Source: JBBDWK01 sp040902885 (lineage in GTDB: Bacteria > Acidobacteriota > Terriglobia > Bryobacterales > Bryobacteraceae). From it: a DNA stretch of 24,523 nucleotides. Of the stretch, positions 22,477 through 24,523 are shown in pieces (positions within the stretch are counted from its first letter, which is position 1; every line of letters begins with the position of its first letter). Made by a program: the position numbers and the translations under genes. Under the pieces are notes generated by a model, which worked only from the letters and a program-made list of their open reading frames with translations, was not told where the DNA came from and did no database searches. The stretch spans positions 1 through 24,523 of the forward strand of contig JBBDWK010000061.1 in assembly GCA_040902885.1 (NCBI GenBank). Direction: 5' to 3'.

Positions 22477-23754
22477 CTGTTCCTGAAATTCGATCAAGGG
22501 TGCGTACTCCGGGGCGATCGAGAGAAGCTTCCTCACCGTGGGCCATAGCCGCTCGACGGTTTCGGCAACCGGATTCGCTTCCAACTCGTTCCGCAAATGC
22601 CCGACGATGGCGGGCAGCAGCCAGCCCAGCGCATCCGCGGTCCTCGGCGATCCGGGTTCTAGCGCCCGCATTCGCAGATACGATTCGAACGCAGCCACAG
22701 GGCGCTGCTCCGACCTGGCGTCGAGGAAGGACTGCCAGGCTTCGTCATAGGCCTCGGCCCTCCTCCTGTCTCCCTCGCGCTCCCGCTTTCCGTTTAGGGC
22801 TGTGCGCTCCAGTTCCCGGGCCTGCAGGCTCGATGGCTCGTGCTTTAGAACCAAACGGGCCTCGCGGAGAGACGTGTCCCAGTCGCCGGCCCTCGCGGCA
22901 GCCTCGCCGGATGTCAGCAAGCGCCGGATGGCGGTCGACCGCAGCACGCGCAATTCGACGCTGCCGCGCGCGTTGGCCAGCTCTTCGCCGGCGCGCTCGA
23001 TCACGCCGGCATAATCGCCACGGGCCAGCGCTTCGCGGAGCTCGCTGCAATCGGGGCCCGCCACAGCCGGGTAGAGAAGAGCCAGGAGCACTTCGCACTG
23101 TCCGACCAGCGCCGCATCGTCCGCCTCCAGGGCCGACTCCAAAGCCATCTCCATATGGCGGCGGCCATCCTCCTTGCGGTCATCCTTCAGGGCCCGCTCG
23201 GCTTCCCTTCGATGGGCTTCCGTCTTGGCGCGGAAAACTTTGCGGCGCAGGGAATTGGTTTCTTCCTGTTTGCCGAACCAGCTCCAGTCGTTCATCTGAA
23301 GCAGCAGAGTGGCGTTCTCAAAGTCGGCGTGCGCGAGAAAGCGTTCCATCTGGCGCTCCCATGCCGATCGGCAGGCGCTCTTGAGCCGTACATCGGGGGG
23401 AGAAGCTTGCACATTTCGCGATTCCGAGGAGGTGGATGGACACAGATCGCCATAGGATCGCGCTACGTCTCTGGCGGCGGCGGTTTGCGCCTGTAGCGCC
23501 GCCAAATCGCCATCCGGGTCGCGCTCCCGAATCCGGCGTTCCAGTTCCTGTATCTCCGAACTGAGAATCTGCTCGATCAGCGCTCGGTCGGGCAGACCGG
23601 GCAACAGGCTCAGCAGAGCATCCAGAGCGTCGCGCGCCCCCTTGAAATCCTTCTTCTCCCAGGCTTGCCTCGCCGATTCGCGATGCTCGCCGCACAGGGC
23701 AAGATAAGCCTGGGTCCGCGGCTCAACGGTGCGGGGAGACAGCGGCGGATACAT
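22340..23754 (-). pseudogene. Helical-repeat (TPR-like) protein, 3' end disrupted
   Basis: The frame opens MYPPLSPRTVEPRTQAYLALC and continues for about 470 residues of charged, helical, TPR-like sequence (e.g. AWEKKDFKGARDALDALLSLL, REAERALKDDRKEDGRRHME in part, AARAGDWDTSLREARLVLKHEP). No catalytic domain or signal peptide is visible. Near 22340 it runs into the antisense of the truncated permease and stays open by chance to 21577, so its natural end is missing. The native reading is preferred over the permease antisense because the helical repeat pattern persists up to NLVRQLEELYG. The ATG lacks a Shine-Dalgarno sequence, and the frame is continuous with the upstream TPR gene apart from one TGA, so the true start may lie upstream. 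Function unknown. Confidence 0.65.
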
Positions 23755-23790
23755 GCCGTCGGCTGCGTCCAGGCGCTGAATTGCCGCATC

Positions 23791-24420
23791 TCACTTGCCT
23801 TCGTCGAGGAAGTTCAGGGCATCACGAAAGAGGTCGTGGGCCGTCTGAATGTCACCAAGATTCCGCGACGTTTCGAAACCAAACCGCGAGGGAATATCGT
23901 CCTTCCAAAGGTAGAGGGGCCGGTCCAGTACGTGGCTTGCCTCCCAGGCGGCGGAGTTCGCTTCAACGAAATGGCCACGGGCAATTTCGTTTGCACCGCC
24001 GCTGAGCTGGGTTTCCTGCGCCTCGATCACGACCCAAGGAAGCCGCCCGCCGTCTTCGACAAGCCGGTCGTAGATAATGCCGAGGTTGTATAGGGCTGGG
24101 GCGCATCTGGAAGTTCGTACGTCTTCCGGGCTGTTCTTAGCCCCCTGAAGGCATCGGAGAGCCGCCCTTGCCTCGCCCATCCAGGCCAGAACAACTCCTT
24201 TATTATTGAGAGAAAGTGGGCCCGGCCAGCCCTGATCGGCGCATAGATCGAACCACCGCAAGGCTTCTTCATATTGGCCGCGCAGGCCCAGGAGATTGGC
24301 TAACCGGAAGACAGACTTAGTGTCCGCGGGGTCTTTCTGGACCGCATCCCGCAGAATGCGTTCCAGCTCGTCCCACCATCCGTGATCGAATAAAGCGGCG
24401 ATGTTCTGGGCGGTTGCCAT
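23791..24420 (-). CDS. TPR-repeat protein
   Basis: This 209-residue protein has tandem TPR-type helices: WWDELERILRDAVQKDPADT, VFRLANLLGLRGQYEEALRWF, LNNKGVVLAWMGEARAALRCL, ALYNLGIIYDRL, and TAHDLFRDALNFLDEG at the end. No signal peptide or enzyme domain is seen; a scaffold or complex-assembly role is the usual one for such proteins. A TTG at 24441 could add seven residues, but ATG 24420 follows GAAGGG by four bases and is preferred. The stop TGA at 23793-23791 is followed, in the same frame, by 12 codons leading to the ATG of the next TPR gene, so the two may be one gene split by a nonsense change. Confidence 0.75.
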   Translation of the reverse strand: MATAQNIAALFDHGWWDELERILRDAVQKDPADTKSVFRLANLLGLRGQYEEALRWFDLCADQGWPGPLSLNNKGVVLAWMGEARAALRCLQGAKNSPEDVRTSRCAPALYNLGIIYDRLVEDGGRLPWVVIEAQETQLSGGANEIARGHFVEANSAAWEASHVLDRPLYLWKDDIPSRFGFETSRNLGDIQTAHDLFRDALNFLDEGK

Positions 24421-24433
24421 CTTGCCCTTCTTT

Positions 24434-24507
24434 CTCCGCAATGACAGCGGAGTAAAAGCCCCAGGGTGCTATACAGCCGCGCATAATTAAAGGGACATTG
24501 GTGTCAA
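24434..24507 (-). promoter_or_regulatory. Candidate promoter and leader hairpin of the TPR genes
   Basis: On the minus strand a perfect TTGACA (24507-24502) is followed after 16 bases by TATGCG (24485-24480). The predicted leader of ~50 nt contains CTCCGC/GCGGAG (24452-24447 with 24439-24434), a 6-bp hairpin with a 7-base loop, immediately upstream of the ribosome binding site GAAGGG. The -35 is strong and the -10 weak. A role of the hairpin in translation is only a suggestion. Confidence 0.4.
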
Positions 24508-24523
24508 CAAAAAGGCAGCAGGT

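Noticed and set aside
1..24523. CRISPR array, tRNA or rRNA genes
   Set aside because: No regularly spaced repeats, cloverleaf or rRNA-like sequence was noticed on either strand by eye; the ankyrin repeats are protein-coding.

Overview
The window looks like chromosomal DNA of an Acidobacteriota member, probably near Solibacter/Bryobacterales. The basis is gene content: three 'acidobacterial duplicated orphan permease' (ADOP) genes, one behind a small PadR regulator as is typical of that phylum, an Oar-like TonB-dependent receptor with an N-terminal carboxypeptidase-regulatory-like domain, a receptor fragment of the same kind, and Tat-exported sulfatase and sugar-isomerase-like proteins. Most of the window is GC-rich; the first ~1 kb is visibly less so. 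Family assignments come from motif recognition by eye, without any search.

Layout. (1) 1-2077, minus strand: an ankyrin-repeat gene running off the left edge, then an MNT-HEPN toxin-antitoxin pair. (2) 2085-2490, plus: a fragment of a TonB-dependent receptor gene truncated at both ends. (3) 2593-9976, plus: a probable operon of sulfatase-family protein, two tandem ADOP permeases and a Tat-exported TIM-barrel isomerase-like protein. (4) 14705-9979, minus: a two-gene operon with an ATGA overlap, encoding a CHASE2 adenylate cyclase and an exported FecR-caspase-TPR protein. It converges on operon 3 with only 2 bp between stops. (5) 14769-18071, plus: a full-length TonB-dependent receptor, divergent from the cyclase. 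(6) 18081-19729: an IS110-family insertion sequence. (7) 19819-22476, plus: padR and an ADOP permease that loses its C-terminal domain. (8) 24420-22340, minus: two TPR/helical-repeat genes, the second of which collides with the truncated permease.

The most informative element is the IS110 insertion. The 300 bp upstream of its DEDD transposase fold, by eye, into a bridge-RNA architecture like that described for IS621: a 5' hairpin, a target-binding loop and a donor-binding loop. All four guides can be matched to the flanks and ends, around a CT core. Joining the two ends would create a TTGACG-N17-TATAGT promoter that would drive the RNA. Removing the element restores a 25-bp-arm palindrome (24 of 25 paired) directly after the receptor stop codon. 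These independent lines agree on the element ends to the base.

The second notable unit is the cyclase/caspase operon. It pairs a periplasmic-sensing, intact class III adenylate cyclase with a secreted caspase-fold protein that has His/Cys catalytic residues and a Ca2+-type EF-hand loop, suggesting a signalling module of unknown purpose. Signs of rearrangement are frequent: the receptor remnant beside the toxin-antitoxin pair, the permease/TPR breakpoint near 22340, and an in-frame TGA between two TPR reading frames.
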